A stretch of 64,000 nt of DNA from Streptococcus sp. X13SY08 (GCF_001182825.2 NZ_LFYO02000002.1:682001-746000), one strand, 5' to 3'; shown: positions 28,778 to 38,043, counted from the stretch's first letter. Notes: generated by a model not told the origin, from the letters alone. Translations and numbers: made by a program.

Positions 28778-29053
28778 TCAACGCCAAGACCAGATGATAT
28801 AAAACAGAGCCAAATCAAGAATGACTCCGGCAATGAACGCTATCTGGAAATACCATTTTCTTGTCTTATGGTGAAAGAAATAAGCACCGATATAGGCACC
28901 CACGCCCCCAAAAAAATAGGTTATTAGCAGTAATTTTTTTTCTGAAATCCGATAGATCCCTTTTCTGGCTTTTCCTTTATCTAAGCCATACACTAGAAAG
29001 CTAAAAACATTCCAAAATAATAAAAGTAGCATGAAAAATTGTTTAATGTTCAT
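28778..29053 (-). CDS. DUF1294 membrane protein
   Basis: 91 residues with three membrane segments and the family core YGLDKGKARKGIYRISEKKLL and GGVGAYIGAYFFHHKTRKWYF. Function unknown. It stands alone and looks intact. Confidence 0.85.
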   Translation of the reverse strand: MNIKQFFMLLLLFWNVFSFLVYGLDKGKARKGIYRISEKKLLLITYFFGGVGAYIGAYFFHHKTRKWYFQIAFIAGVILDLALFYIIWSWR

Positions 29054-29157
29054 ATTCTTCTATATTTCATTTAGCCAAAATATTGGACTAGTTTCCTCCT
29101 TCTGCCATAGATTTCAGACTCTCTTGACTATCAAATAGAAAAACCAATCCTTTCGGA

Positions 29158-29721
29158 CTAGTTTCTCTTCGCTTGTAAAATACGATATTCTTCTAGATTT
29201 TCTTCTAACCAGGCAATTTGTGCACGGTTACGCGCAATGGCACGTTTCAAAATCAAATAATGACCGTAGTTGTTGGAAATGAATTCTGGATCTGAAAAGA
29301 GAGTATCCTTGCGGATTTCCAGACGCTTGAGGTGTTTGTTCAAGACTTCGATTTGCTCTTCAATCATTCCTGGAATACGTTCGTCATCCATTTTCTTAAT
29401 GAAAAACATTTTCAATGAAAAGATATCGCGGTGCTGTGGCGTATCACGGTTTGGTTCTTCCATCCACTCACTTAGTTTTTCACGACCTAGGTCTGTCAAA
29501 CTATATTGCTTTTCCTTGATGTTGCCAGGAACAGGATGAACTGTAATCCAACCATCTTTGGTCATCCGTTTCAATTCTGGATAAATTTGGCTATGTGCAG
29601 CTTGCCAGAATTCTCCGACTTCTGCTTGAAAATATTCTACAATATGTTTGCCTAGGACAAATTCATCGCCCGTAGACATCACTCCTAGAATAATATGTGG
29701 TAACATTCTTTGTTTTGGCAC
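29158..29721 (-). CDS. PadR family transcriptional regulator
   Basis: 187 residues from GTG at 29721; AGGGAG lies 9 nt upstream, and the ATG at 29706 is an alternative. The N-terminal winged helix has HIILGVMSTGDEFVLGKHIVEYF and SQIYPELKRMTKDGWI. The C-terminal helices (EEQIEVLNKHLKRLE) form the PadR/Vir dimer arm. It follows the udk stop with no gap, so it is expressed with udk. The ligand and target are unknown. Confidence 0.88.
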   Translation of the reverse strand: MPKQRMLPHIILGVMSTGDEFVLGKHIVEYFQAEVGEFWQAAHSQIYPELKRMTKDGWITVHPVPGNIKEKQYSLTDLGREKLSEWMEEPNRDTPQHRDIFSLKMFFIKKMDDERIPGMIEEQIEVLNKHLKRLEIRKDTLFSDPEFISNNYGHYLILKRAIARNRAQIAWLEENLEEYRILQAKRN

Positions 29722-30287
29722 TTAATTTCGCTCCCTTAAAATACTTTCTACTTTTGTGTTGATCAAGTCGATAGGCACGACATTGGTCACTCCTTCTGGA
29801 TTGTGTACTGCTCAATGATACTTTCTAAACTACGTCCGCGCTCCATCATGTCACGCTTGATACAACGGATAATCCGAATATCGTCATCTGTATCTACGAA
29901 GATTTTGATATCCATCAAATCACGTAAACACTCGTCTTCCATAACCAAGATCCCCTCGATGATAAAAACATCTTGCGACTCTCGACGATGGGTTTTTTCG
30001 CTGCGTGTATGTTGTGTATAGTCATAAATTGGAATATCCACTGGACGACCAGCAATCAATTCCTTGAGTTGTTCAATCATGAAGTCAGTATCAAAAGCCA
30101 AAGGATGATCGTAGTTGGTTTTGACACGTTCTTCAAAGGTCAAATGATCTTGATTTTTATAGTAAGAGCCATGCTGAATCATAGCTATTTTTGCATCTGG
30201 AAAATTAGCTAAAATAGCCTGAGATACACTAGTCTTACCGCCTCCAGATCCACCTGTAACACCAATAATAATCGGTTTTCTTGTCAT
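29722..30287 (-). pseudogene. udk: Uridine/cytidine kinase with internal deletion
   Basis: The frame begins [19 protein letters not shown] (P-loop) and proceeds through [21 protein letters not shown] and the [17 protein letters not shown] region to SLESIIEQY. It then hits TGA after TIQKE. The end, [25 protein letters not shown], is in another frame and stops at 29722. About 23 residues between (the [20 protein letters not shown] region of relatives) are missing. Udk salvages uridine and cytidine. Note IRCIKRD where IRRIKRD is usual. Confidence 0.85.
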
Positions 30288-30455
30288 CTTTTTCTCCTAA
30301 TTTGTTCTCTCACTATTTTAACAGAAATCATGGTATAATGAAAGATAGAACCCTCATAATTGTAGAAGTTCTCCCACTTTTTTTATGAAAGCTCTTTCTT
30401 ATATAAATGTGGAGTCTCTTACTAAATCACCCATTCTATTTATAAAGGAGATTCG
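30288..30455 (+). promoter_or_regulatory. Leader and promoter of the Gfo/Idh/MocA gene
   Basis: TATAAT preceded by GG at about 30341-30346 would start a leader of roughly 105 nt. It contains a possible 25-codon frame (ATG at 30385) that overlaps the start of the next gene. Whether it is translated is unknown. Confidence 0.35.
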
Positions 30456-31442
30456 ATGCTAAAACTTGGTATTATCGGAACCAGTCCAATCAGTCATGAA
30501 TTTATTAAAGCTGTATCATTAAGTCATTCGTATACCTTATCAGCTGTCTATTCTCGTAAATTGGAGACAGCTAAAACTTTCGCCCAATCCTATGAAAATA
30601 TAACATTGTTTACAGATGTAAATAAGTTTTTCTCTTCTGACTTAGACGTCATTTACATCGCTAGCCCAAATTCCCTTCATTTCGAGCAAGCAAAAGCTGC
30701 ACTGCAAGCTAAAAAGCATGTTATCGTGGAAAAGCCGATGGTGTCAACCCTTGAAGAACTAGCTATTCTCACCAAGACTGCCCAAGAACATAATGTTTTC
30801 TTATTGGAAGCAGCCCGCAATTACCACGAAAAAGCCTTTGCGACCATCCGAGAATTTTTAGACAGCCAGACAATCTTGGGCGGACAGTTTACCTACGCCA
30901 AGTATTCTTCCAAGATGAAAGATTTATTAGCAGGAAAGATTCCAAATATCTTCTCCGCGGATTTCTCAGGTGGTGCTCTCATGGATTTGGGTGTTTATAC
31001 CCTCTATGCAGCTGTCGGGCTACTAGGTAAACCAAACGCTTCTACTTATACTGCACAACAGCTGCCTAACTCTGTAGATTTGAATGGAACAGGCGTTCTT
31101 ACGTACCCTGATTTTAAGGTCACCATTCGTCCGGGGAAAAATATCTCTGCTTTTGGTGGCAATGAAATTTACACAGCAGATGGCACCTTGGTGCTTGATT
31201 CTTGTGAATGGATTAGCTCTGCTATTTTCCATAAACATGACGGAAGTACGACTGAACTTTCCATCCAAGCAGCCAGCCATCAAATGCAGGAAGAGACGCT
31301 AGCATTTGCCCAAGTAATTGAAAATCAGGACTGGAATTTGGCTCAAAAATGGTTGAGCGATGCACAAGTTGTCCACGAAACTCTTTACTCCATGCGTCAA
31401 GACGCAGGCATCATTTTTAAGGCGGATACACATGTACAATAA
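30456..31442 (+). CDS. Gfo/Idh/MocA family NAD(P)-dependent oxidoreductase
   Basis: 328 residues, intact. Rossmann start LKLGIIGTSPISHEF, the EKPM motif with the conserved Lys (HVIVEKPMVST) and the C-terminal GFO_IDH_MocA domain with GGALMDLGVYTLYAA. Substrate is probably a sugar or sugar-like compound, not predictable. AAAGGAG precedes the ATG. The helicase gene overlaps its last 11 bp, so they form an operon. Confidence 0.88.
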   Translation: MLKLGIIGTSPISHEFIKAVSLSHSYTLSAVYSRKLETAKTFAQSYENITLFTDVNKFFSSDLDVIYIASPNSLHFEQAKAALQAKKHVIVEKPMVSTLEELAILTKTAQEHNVFLLEAARNYHEKAFATIREFLDSQTILGGQFTYAKYSSKMKDLLAGKIPNIFSADFSGGALMDLGVYTLYAAVGLLGKPNASTYTAQQLPNSVDLNGTGVLTYPDFKVTIRPGKNISAFGGNEIYTADGTLVLDSCEWISSAIFHKHDGSTTELSIQAASHQMQEETLAFAQVIENQDWNLAQKWLSDAQVVHETLYSMRQDAGIIFKADTHVQ

Positions 31443-32514
31443 ACTCCCTCAAATCTGGCAAGACCAGTTAAATCAACTGCACTTTACCAGCTTTACACCG
31501 ATTCAAGAAGAGGTTTTTGAGCCTATTTCATCAGGAAAAAATGTTCTGGGAATTAGCCCCACTGGTACAGGCAAGACTTTGGCTTACTTGCTGCCAAGTT
31601 TGCTCAAGCCGACTCCTAAGAAAGCGCAACAATTGCTCATATTAGCTCCCAACACTGAATTGGCAGGACAAATCTTTGAAGTTTGTAAAACCTGGGCAGA
31701 GCCAATCGGCTTAACTCCTCAACTTTTCCTGTCTGGCTCTAGTCAAAAACGACAAATTGAACGCCTCAAAAAAGACCCAGAAATTCTGATTGGAACGCCA
31801 GGAAGAATTTTCGAACTCATCAAACTTAAAAAAGTAAAAATGCTCTCTATCAATAGTATTATTTTGGATGAATTCGATGAATTATTTAGTGATTCACAGT
31901 ACCAATTTGTTGCAAAAATCCTTCATTACGTACCCAAAGACCATCAACTAGTTTATATGAGTGCAACAGCGAAATTCGACCGCGATAAATTGGCAAATGA
32001 TTTGGTGACTATTGACTTGACCCGCGAGCCCTTGGACAATATCAAACATTATTATATGATGGTGGATAAACGTGAGCGCTTAGAATTGTTACGTAAATTC
32101 TCCAATCTTCCTGATTTTCGTGCCCTGACCTTCTTTAATAGTCTATCAGACTTAGGAGCTGCTGAAGAACGCTTAAGCTATAACCAAGCTAATGTTATCT
32201 CCCTTGCCTCCGATGTCAATGTCAAATTCCGCAAGGTCATCATTGAGCGCTTCAAGGAGCACCAAATAACGCTTCTTTTAGCAACTGACTTGGTAGCACG
32301 TGGCATGGATATTGACAATTTGGAATGCATACTTAACTTTGATGTCCCTCGCGACAAAGAGACTTATACTCACCGCTCTGGTCGAACAGGGCGAATGGGA
32401 AAAAAAGGTGCTGTAATTACCTTGGTCACTCACCCTAGCGATCTCAAAACCCTCAAAAAATACGCAACTGTTAGTGAAATCAGCCTTAAAAATCAAGAAT
32501 TTTATATCGTGTAG
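31432..32514 (+). CDS. DEAD-box RNA helicase (YfmL-like)
   Basis: Start at ATG 31432, overlapping the TAA of the oxidoreductase gene. 360 residues, shorter than CshA-type helicases and without C-terminal extension. Motifs: Q motif FTSFTPIQ, motif I GTGKT, motif II DEFD (instead of DEAD), SATAKF motif III, TGxxARGMD-like motif V and HRSGRTGRMG motif VI. It is probably involved in ribosome assembly or RNA decay as for YfmL. Confidence 0.88.
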   Translation: MYNKLPQIWQDQLNQLHFTSFTPIQEEVFEPISSGKNVLGISPTGTGKTLAYLLPSLLKPTPKKAQQLLILAPNTELAGQIFEVCKTWAEPIGLTPQLFLSGSSQKRQIERLKKDPEILIGTPGRIFELIKLKKVKMLSINSIILDEFDELFSDSQYQFVAKILHYVPKDHQLVYMSATAKFDRDKLANDLVTIDLTREPLDNIKHYYMMVDKRERLELLRKFSNLPDFRALTFFNSLSDLGAAEERLSYNQANVISLASDVNVKFRKVIIERFKEHQITLLLATDLVARGMDIDNLECILNFDVPRDKETYTHRSGRTGRMGKKGAVITLVTHPSDLKTLKKYATVSEISLKNQEFYIV

Positions 32515-32519
32515 TTAAG

Positions 32520-32538
32520 AGGTCCTAATGGACCTTTT
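32520..32538 (+). terminator. Terminator of the helicase gene
   Basis: AGGTCC TAAT GGACCT then TTT, 6 bp after the stop. Confidence 0.7.
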
Positions 32539-32559
32539 AGTTTGGCAAGAAGAGGAAGA

Positions 32560-32757
32560 TATTGATCGTTAAAGCTGAAAAATGAATTGAACAGCAATAT
32601 AGACAGGAAAAAGAATTTGCAATCCAGATTTCACATCTCAACTCTGGTCATAAGTTTGAAGTTGCTCGATGCTAACACACCTAAGAATTGTACAGGGAAA
32701 GACTAGTCCTACAGATTATCAAATCTTTTTCACGACTACTGCATTCCCTAGTCAAAA
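32560..32757 (+). other. Intergenic stretch with coding-like remnants
   Basis: No intact gene in the 350 bp before the ABC genes. Short segments look like eroded coding sequence: QQYRQEKEFAIQISHLNSG in one frame (about 32590-32650) and TSPTDYQIFFTTTAFPSQK in another (about 32700-32756). I cannot name the source gene. Confidence 0.3.
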
Positions 32758-32793
32758 AGGGTTTGGAACGATTTTTGTTCCAAACTCTTTTTT
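32758..32793 (+). terminator. Terminator
   Basis: GTTTGGAAC GATTTTT GTTCCAAAC followed by a T run. It ends whatever once occupied the remnant before it. Confidence 0.85.
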
Positions 32794-32866
32794 TGAAAAC
32801 GCTTGACTTGTATGAATGAAATAGTGTAATAAAACTAGATAGTCACTTAGACTTCAGGAGGAACTT

Positions 32867-33607
32867 ATGATTGAATTTCAACAAGTCAGCAAGCAATACG
32901 ACACTACCTTGGCTTTAAAAGGACTCAATTTAACCATTGAAAACGGCGAAATTGGTCATAATGGTGCCGGAAAAACGACCACCATCAGCCTCTTGACTTC
33001 TATTATCGAAGCGACAAGCGGTCAGATTTTTGTAGATGGGATGAACTTAGCAGAGCATCGCAATGACATCAAGAAAAAAATCGCCTATGTGCCAGATTCA
33101 CCTGATATTTTCCTCAATCTTACCGCCGACGAATATTGGCATTTCTTGGTGCAAATTTACGATGTAGACAAGGCTGTGGCAGAACAACGTATCGATCAAT
33201 TAACTAAACTCTTTGATATCGCGGACCGCAAGTATGAAACCATTGATTCCTTCTCGCATGGTATGCGCCAAAAAGTCATTATCATCGGTGCTCTCGTTCC
33301 TAATCCTGATATTTGGATTTTAGATGAGCCATTGACAGGTCTAGATCCTCAGGCCTCTTTTGACCTCAAAGAAATGATGCGCAAACATGCAGAATCTGGA
33401 AGGACCATTCTCTTTTCAACCCATATCCTGTCCGTCGCAGAACAATTATGCGACCGTATTGGAATCCTCAAAAAAGGTGAATTGATTTTCATTGGAACCT
33501 TGGAAAAATTACGTCAAGCCTATCCTGACCAAAACTTGGAAACAATTTATCTACAATTGATTGCCCGCCATGATGAGGATGTGCCGCAAGAAAGTGCAGG
33601 TGAATAA
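32867..33607 (+). CDS. ABC transporter ATP-binding protein, Walker A region shortened
   Basis: 246 residues. GHNGAGKTTT (Walker A), SHGMRQK signature, IWILDEPLTGLD (Walker B) and the switch His in FSTHIL are all present. Directly before Walker A the sequence reads ENGEIGHNGAGK, where relatives have four more residues (IFGFIG type strand). So a 12-nt in-frame loss is likely and would remove the strand that carries the P-loop. It is paired with a membrane protein starting 2 bp later, which is itself broken. The pair resembles EcsA/ABC-2 type exporters of unknown substrate. GGAGG lies before the ATG. Confidence 0.75.
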   Translation: MIEFQQVSKQYDTTLALKGLNLTIENGEIGHNGAGKTTTISLLTSIIEATSGQIFVDGMNLAEHRNDIKKKIAYVPDSPDIFLNLTADEYWHFLVQIYDVDKAVAEQRIDQLTKLFDIADRKYETIDSFSHGMRQKVIIIGALVPNPDIWILDEPLTGLDPQASFDLKEMMRKHAESGRTILFSTHILSVAEQLCDRIGILKKGELIFIGTLEKLRQAYPDQNLETIYLQLIARHDEDVPQESAGE

Positions 33608-33608
33608 G

Positions 33609-35085
33609 ATGAACTGGAAACATGTTTGGAAATTGACTAAAGTCAATCTCCTCTATTCCAACCCACAAGCTTTGGCAAAAGTCCGCAAGAAAAATGCTAA
33701 AAACCCTCTGAAAAAACCAAAGGAAGCTTACAAATCCATTCTGTTTCAGCAACTCGCTGTTATTTTACTCTATTCCAACTTTTTATTTTCCTCCTCATGT
33801 CCATTACATCGGCTTTTTCTACCATGTTCTCGGTCTTCTATAACAGTCACGATACTGAGCTCTATCTTCCACTTCCAGTGACAGAAAGAGAAATCTACCT
33901 AGCTAAGCTCCTATCCTCCATCGGGCTCAACTTGGCCTTTCTGATGCCGACTCTATCACTGTTCATCATCGGCTACTGGAGGATTTTAGGAAACGCTTTT
34001 CTTGCCGTCCCATTTGCACTCTTGCAATTCATCGTACTGGCTCTTTTAAGCATCTTCATTTCTAATTTTTTGGTCCATATATTGGGACGTATGCTGATAA
34101 AAGTGCGTCAAAAGAATATGATTTCAACTGCTCTTATGCTACTTTCTAGCATCGGTGCGGTAGGGATGATCCTCTTCATGCAAAATATGAGTATGGATGG
34201 TTTGGATAAAGCAAACGCCATTCCTGATTTACCCGTAACCCCAGTTATCGTTGGTTTTTACCACATTGCTCGCGCGCCTTTTTCAAGTGCTAGCTTTTTG
34301 CACTATGGGATACTTCTAGCCATGCTGGTCCTCTTCGGCTTCCTAATGGTAAAAAAAGCTATTCCTCAATATTACCAACAACTAGCCGCCATTGATACCA
34401 AGAAAGTGACGGTTCGCAAGAAGAAAAACAATACTAATGCCAGCCTAAAATCTACTCTGATTCGACATCACTTGGGTACACTCAAGGACCCAACCTTGAT
34501 TATGACTAGCTTCATGTCCACTTTTATGTTTCTCATGTTTTTTATTCCCCAACTCCTAAATGGAAACAACTTCTTCTCTAAAGTTTCATTAGAATTCTTT
34601 GGATTGGTACTCGTTGTCGGACTGGCATTGGGTTATATGACTGCTGGTGCTTTCACCATGGTGGGCATGTCTCTAGAACGAGATAACTTCTATTTCCTAA
34701 AAACACTACCAATTGATTTTCACGATTTTCTGCGACAAAAATTCTTTGTCCTGTGGTCCGTGCAAACTCTTATACCTGTTCTAACGTTTGAATTATTTAG
34801 CTTGATTGCGGGACTTCACCCTTTCCTAATTTTCATCTTGGTTCTAGGAATCATGCTAGCATCCTATCCAACCTCGCTTTCCTACTACAAAAAAGACTAT
34901 AAACATTTGACACTCACATGGCAAAATGTCAGCCAACTCTTCAACCGAGGGGGTGGACAGCTCATCATGATGCTCTTATTTTTCCGTGGAAACTTAGTGT
35001 TGTCGTCTTAGCCATCAGCATTGCCATCGTTGTTGGTTTACACTTTTATTATGAAAAGTCGCTCTGGAAACAATTTAAACAATGA
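33609..35085 (+). pseudogene. ABC transporter membrane protein, two frame breaks
   Basis: Start ATG 33609, 2 bp after the ATPase gene. The N-terminus (MNWKHVWKLTKVNLLYSNPQALAKVRKK) is in the first frame until about 33785. Most of the protein then reads in another frame (ITSAFSTMFSVFYNSHDTELYLPLPVTEREIY to about 34990). The last 30 residues (VVVLAISIAIVVGLHFYYEKSLWKQFKQ) are in a third frame and stop at 35085. About nine to ten membrane helices would be expected. The transporter is probably dead. Confidence 0.8.
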
Positions 35086-35117
35086 AAAACGATTAGGAAA
35101 AATCCTAATCGTTTTTT
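35085..35117. terminator. Bidirectional terminator
   Basis: AAAACGATTAGGA and TCCTAATCGTTTT form a 13-bp stem with an AAAA loop between the convergent ABC and GST genes. Confidence 0.92.
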
Positions 35118-35118
35118 G

Positions 35119-35892
35119 CTAAATAAATTGATAATCCGCTGCCAATCCTCGCTGAACAGCTGGACGTTTCGCGATTTTTTCAGCCCATGTGAGTAAATGT
35201 GGATAGGCAAAAGCATCCAAAAATGCTGCAGCTCCTGGATAAACCTCATCCTTTACTAATCGGCCATACCAAGACCAGATGGATATATCGGCAATGCTAT
35301 AATCCTGCCCCGCTACATAAGGTCTCTCTGCCAATAATTGATTGAGCAAATCCAATTGACGCTTGGTTTCCATTGTATAGCGATTGATAGGATATTCCTG
35401 CTCTGTCGGCGCATAATGAAAGAAATGACCAAATCCACCACCGACAAAAGGGGCCGCTCCTGTTTGCCAGAATAGCCAGTTGAGTACTTCTGTCTTTTGC
35501 TTGATATCCTTTGGTAACAATTTCCCATACTTTTCAGCTAGATAAAGTAGAATATTGGCAGATTCAAAAACAGGAATTCCTGTTTCTTGATCCAACATAG
35601 CTGGTATTTTTGAGTTGGGATTGAGTGCTACAAAATCTGAACCAAATTGATCGCCTTGACCAATATTGATGTTGAACAGGTCATAATCAAGGTTAAGCCC
35701 TGCCGCTTTTAGTTCCTCAAGCATAATAGTTACCTTGATCCCGTTGGGTGTTCCCAATGAGTAAACTTGCAGAGGCTTTTCACCTTTTGGTAGGATTTGT
35801 TCAAATCGACTACCCGCAGTTGGGCGATTTCCTGCTCGATTTTCATTCTCATCTTCCCAACGCCAAACGACTGGTTTCTTGTAATCACTCAT
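35119..35892 (-). CDS. yghU: YghU-like glutathione S-transferase family protein
   Basis: 257 residues. Starts with the YghU-type lead (VWRWEDENENRAGNRPTAGSRFE), then the thioredoxin-like GST N-domain (GTPNGIKVTIMLEEL, IPAMLDQETG, ESANILLYLAEKYG) and the helical C-domain (DYSIADISIWSWYGR). It probably reduces disulfides with glutathione or detoxifies electrophiles. Slightly shorter at the C-terminus than the E. coli protein. Looks intact. Confidence 0.88.
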   Translation of the reverse strand: MSDYKKPVVWRWEDENENRAGNRPTAGSRFEQILPKGEKPLQVYSLGTPNGIKVTIMLEELKAAGLNLDYDLFNINIGQGDQFGSDFVALNPNSKIPAMLDQETGIPVFESANILLYLAEKYGKLLPKDIKQKTEVLNWLFWQTGAAPFVGGGFGHFFHYAPTEQEYPINRYTMETKRQLDLLNQLLAERPYVAGQDYSIADISIWSWYGRLVKDEVYPGAAAFLDAFAYPHLLTWAEKIAKRPAVQRGLAADYQFI

Positions 35893-35932
35893 ATGCTTTC
35901 CTCCATTTTTCTTATTTTCTTTTTTAAAAGTA

Positions 35933-36077
35933 TTATTCTTCCTCTAGATAAGCCCAATGACTGTATAGATCAAATATAGAACCAATTGCCACAATAGTGA
36001 TGTTGCATACCATCATTAAAAAATCATAAAAATAATTTGAAAAAATCCAAACCATCTCATTTTTTATCTAGTTTCAT
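35933..36077 (-). pseudogene. Small membrane protein with two poly-A frame breaks
   Basis: After AAGGAAG an ATG at 36077 reads MKLDKK and stops. Adding one A to the A6 run (36060-36065) continues into RWFGFFQIIFMIF, and adding one A to a second A6 run (36018-36023) into LMMVCNITIVAIG and DLYSHWAYLEEE, ending at 35933. The restored product is about 48 residues with one membrane helix pair. Family unknown. It follows the immunity-like gene with 15 bp between. Confidence 0.5.
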
Positions 36078-36092
36078 TACCAAGTCTTCCTT

Positions 36093-36380
36093 TTAGTACT
36101 TACTAAGTCCCATATCTGCCATACGACGATTTTCAGCTAAGCTAATGAGATAGCGTGATAAGTCTACTAATTCTTTGGGTGATCGATACGTCAAAGCAGT
36201 TATTTCTACATTCACATACCTTGATAATTGACCCGCAAAAATATAAAGATTTTCCGTCCTATCTAAACGCGAAGCAAAGTCAAAAAGTATTTCTTTCAAT
36301 TGAATTGAAATAATCCCATCTGGTAAATTATAAAGCTGACTAATGTAGCTATACATTTCTTCTTTATTGGCTTGTTTCAT
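36093..36380 (-). CDS. Small helical protein, bacteriocin-immunity-like
   Basis: 95 residues, soluble, predicted all-helical (KEILFDFASRLDRTENLYIFAGQLSRY). Size and pattern resemble enterocin-A-type immunity proteins, but similarity is weak. The start at 36380 has GGGAGG upstream. With the small membrane protein after it, it could be a remnant of a bacteriocin locus; no bacteriocin precursor was found nearby. Confidence 0.5.
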   Translation of the reverse strand: MKQANKEEMYSYISQLYNLPDGIISIQLKEILFDFASRLDRTENLYIFAGQLSRYVNVEITALTYRSPKELVDLSRYLISLAENRRMADMGLSKY

Positions 36381-36455
36381 ACTGACCTCCCTTTCTTCAT
36401 TATACTATTTCAACACAAAAAAGACCATCCGAAGATGATCTTTTATTTTTACTAA

Positions 36456-37145
36456 TTACAATGAGTTTGTATCAACTTTGATACCAACACCTTGTGTTGT
36501 AGTGATTGTAAGGCTTGTGATGTAAGTACCTTTAGCTGTAGCTGGTTTAGCTTTTACGATAACATCGTTGAAAGCTTTGAAGTTTTCAACCAATTTGTCA
36601 GCTTCAAACGATACTTTACCAATAACCGCTTGAACGATACCTGCTTTGTCAGCACGGTAAGTGATTTTACCACCTTTAGACTCCTCAACTGCTTTTGCAA
36701 CATCCATTGTTACAGTACCAGTTTTAGGGTTTGGCATCAAGTTACGTGGACCAAGCACACGACCAAGACGACCAACAAGTGCCATCATGTCAGGTGTAGC
36801 GATAACCACGTCGAAGTCCAACCAACCACCGTTGATTTTAGCAACGAGGTCATCTTCACCAACGTAATCAGCACCAGCTGCTTTAGCTTCTTCAGCTTTA
36901 GCACCACGTGCAAATACCAATACGCGAGCAGTTTTACCAGTACCGTTTGGCAATACCATAGCGCCACGGATTTGTTGGTCTGCTTTACGAACGTCAATGT
37001 TCAAGTTGTAAGCAACTTCTACAGTTGCGTCAAATTTTGCAAAGTTAGTTTCTTTTGCAAGTGCTACAGCTTCTTCTACGCTGTAAGCTTTTGTGCTGTC
37101 GATTTTCTCAAGAGCAGCAAGCATTTGTTTGCTTTTTTTAGCCAT
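36456..37145 (-). CDS. rplA: 50S ribosomal protein L1
   Basis: 229 residues, complete. Typical L1 sequence with [21 protein letters not shown]-type segment, [15 protein letters not shown] and the C-terminal [15 protein letters not shown]. It forms the L1 stalk of the large subunit and represses its own operon by binding the mRNA. Second gene of rplK-rplA; a candidate L1-binding site lies between the genes. Confidence 0.98.
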   Translation of the reverse strand: MAKKSKQMLAALEKIDSTKAYSVEEAVALAKETNFAKFDATVEVAYNLNIDVRKADQQIRGAMVLPNGTGKTARVLVFARGAKAEEAKAAGADYVGEDDLVAKINGGWLDFDVVIATPDMMALVGRLGRVLGPRNLMPNPKTGTVTMDVAKAVEESKGGKITYRADKAGIVQAVIGKVSFEADKLVENFKAFNDVIVKAKPATAKGTYITSLTITTTQGVGIKVDTNSL

Positions 37146-37165
37146 TTTTTAATTCTCCTTGTAAT

Positions 37166-37200
37166 GTGGTCATACGACTTTCATCTCCCACGTCAGTCAC
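37166..37200 (-). promoter_or_regulatory. Candidate L1-binding autoregulatory site before rplA
   Basis: On the minus strand GTGGGAGATGAAAGTC (37176-37191) lies before the rplA ribosome site and folds with GACCAC. It resembles the L1 target on 23S rRNA and known L1 mRNA leaders. A near copy, GTGGGAGGTAAAAATC, lies in the rplK leader (37712-37727). Confidence 0.6.
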
Positions 37201-37246
37201 TCATCGGATCTGATGAAGTTGAGCGGGTCTAGGGCTGTCTGACAGA

Positions 37247-37672
37247 TTAGTCAGTAACAGTGAATCCCATAGAACGAGCAGTTCCTTCGATCATACGCAT
37301 TGCAGACTCAAGGTTTGCAGCATTCAAATCTGGCATTTTTGTTTCAGCGATTTCTTGTACTTGCGCACGAGTTACTGAAGCAACTTTAATTGTGTTTGGT
37401 GTGCCTGAACCTTTTTCAACACCTGCAGCTTTTTTCAACAATACAGCAGCTGGTGGTGTTTTTGTGATGAAATCAAATGATTTATCCTCATAAACTGAGA
37501 TAACAACTGGAATAATCATACCAGCTTGATCAGCTGTACGAGCGTTAAATTCCTTTGTGAATCCCATGATGTTGATCCCTGCTTGACCAAGTGCTGGTCC
37601 AACTGGTGGAGCTGGAGTAGCTTTACCTGCAGGAATTTGAAGTTTTACAAGTTTTTCGACTTTCTTAGCCAT
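37247..37672 (-). CDS. rplK: 50S ribosomal protein L11
   Basis: 141 residues from the ATG at 37672, the standard length, with AGGAGG upstream; longer upstream Met candidates are rejected. Signature [29 protein letters not shown] and the C-terminal RNA-binding domain to [12 protein letters not shown]. Part of the GTPase-associated centre. Confidence 0.98.
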   Translation of the reverse strand: MAKKVEKLVKLQIPAGKATPAPPVGPALGQAGINIMGFTKEFNARTADQAGMIIPVVISVYEDKSFDFITKTPPAAVLLKKAAGVEKGSGTPNTIKVASVTRAQVQEIAETKMPDLNAANLESAMRMIEGTARSMGFTVTD

Positions 37673-37711
37673 CTTAAAAATCCTCCTATTGTGGTTTTTG
37701 CGGTAATTAAA

Positions 37712-37783
37712 GATTTTTACCTCCCACAAGTATGTGATTTTCACATACTTTCCTATTATACAGATTATCCTTAGAAAAAGCAA
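37712..37783 (-). promoter_or_regulatory. rplK-rplA promoter and leader with L1-like motif
   Basis: On the minus strand TTGCTT (37778-37783), 17 bp, TATAAT (37755-37760). The transcript starts near a perfect 10-bp hairpin AAGTATGTGA/TCACATACTT (37728-37750), followed by GTGGGAGGTAAAAATC (37712-37727), similar in 13 of 16 positions to the motif before rplA. Confidence 0.75.
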
Positions 37784-37805
37784 GAGAAAAAGTTAATTTT
37801 TTCAT

Positions 37806-37829
37806 AAAAAAGAACGCCTTTCAGCGCTC
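37806..37829 (-). terminator. Terminator of the cold-shock gene
   Basis: On the minus strand GAGCGCT pairs with GGCGTTC (two G-U pairs) around GAAA, then TTTTTT. Confidence 0.65.
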
Positions 37830-37839
37830 TCCTCTATTC

Positions 37840-38043
37840 TTATTTAACAACAGTAATATTTGCTGCTTGAGGGCCTTTTTGACCTTCTTTGATTTCAAAT
37901 GTTACCGCTTGTCCATCTTCCAATTTCTTAAATCCATCTGTTTGGATTTCTGAAAAATGGGCAAATACGTCTGCGCCGTTTTCTGCAGAAATAAAGCCAT
38001 AGCCTTTTTCTGAGTTGAACCATTTTACAGTACCTTGCATCAT
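37840..38043 (-). CDS. csp: Cold shock protein
   Basis: 67 residues from ATG 38043 (another ATG follows directly; an upstream GTG is possible). RNP motifs KGYGFI and VFAHFS are intact. A small OB-fold protein that binds RNA and melts structure. About 180 bp upstream are non-coding and provide a long leader, as usual for csp genes. Confidence 0.93.
   Translation of the reverse strand: MMQGTVKWFNSEKGYGFISAENGADVFAHFSEIQTDGFKKLEDGQAVTFEIKEGQKGPQAANITVVK

Noticed and set aside
36492-37232. Long plus-strand ORF (246 codons) opposite rplA
   Set aside because: Cys/Phe/Ser-rich product without family resemblance; it is the antisense shadow of the codon-biased ribosomal protein gene.
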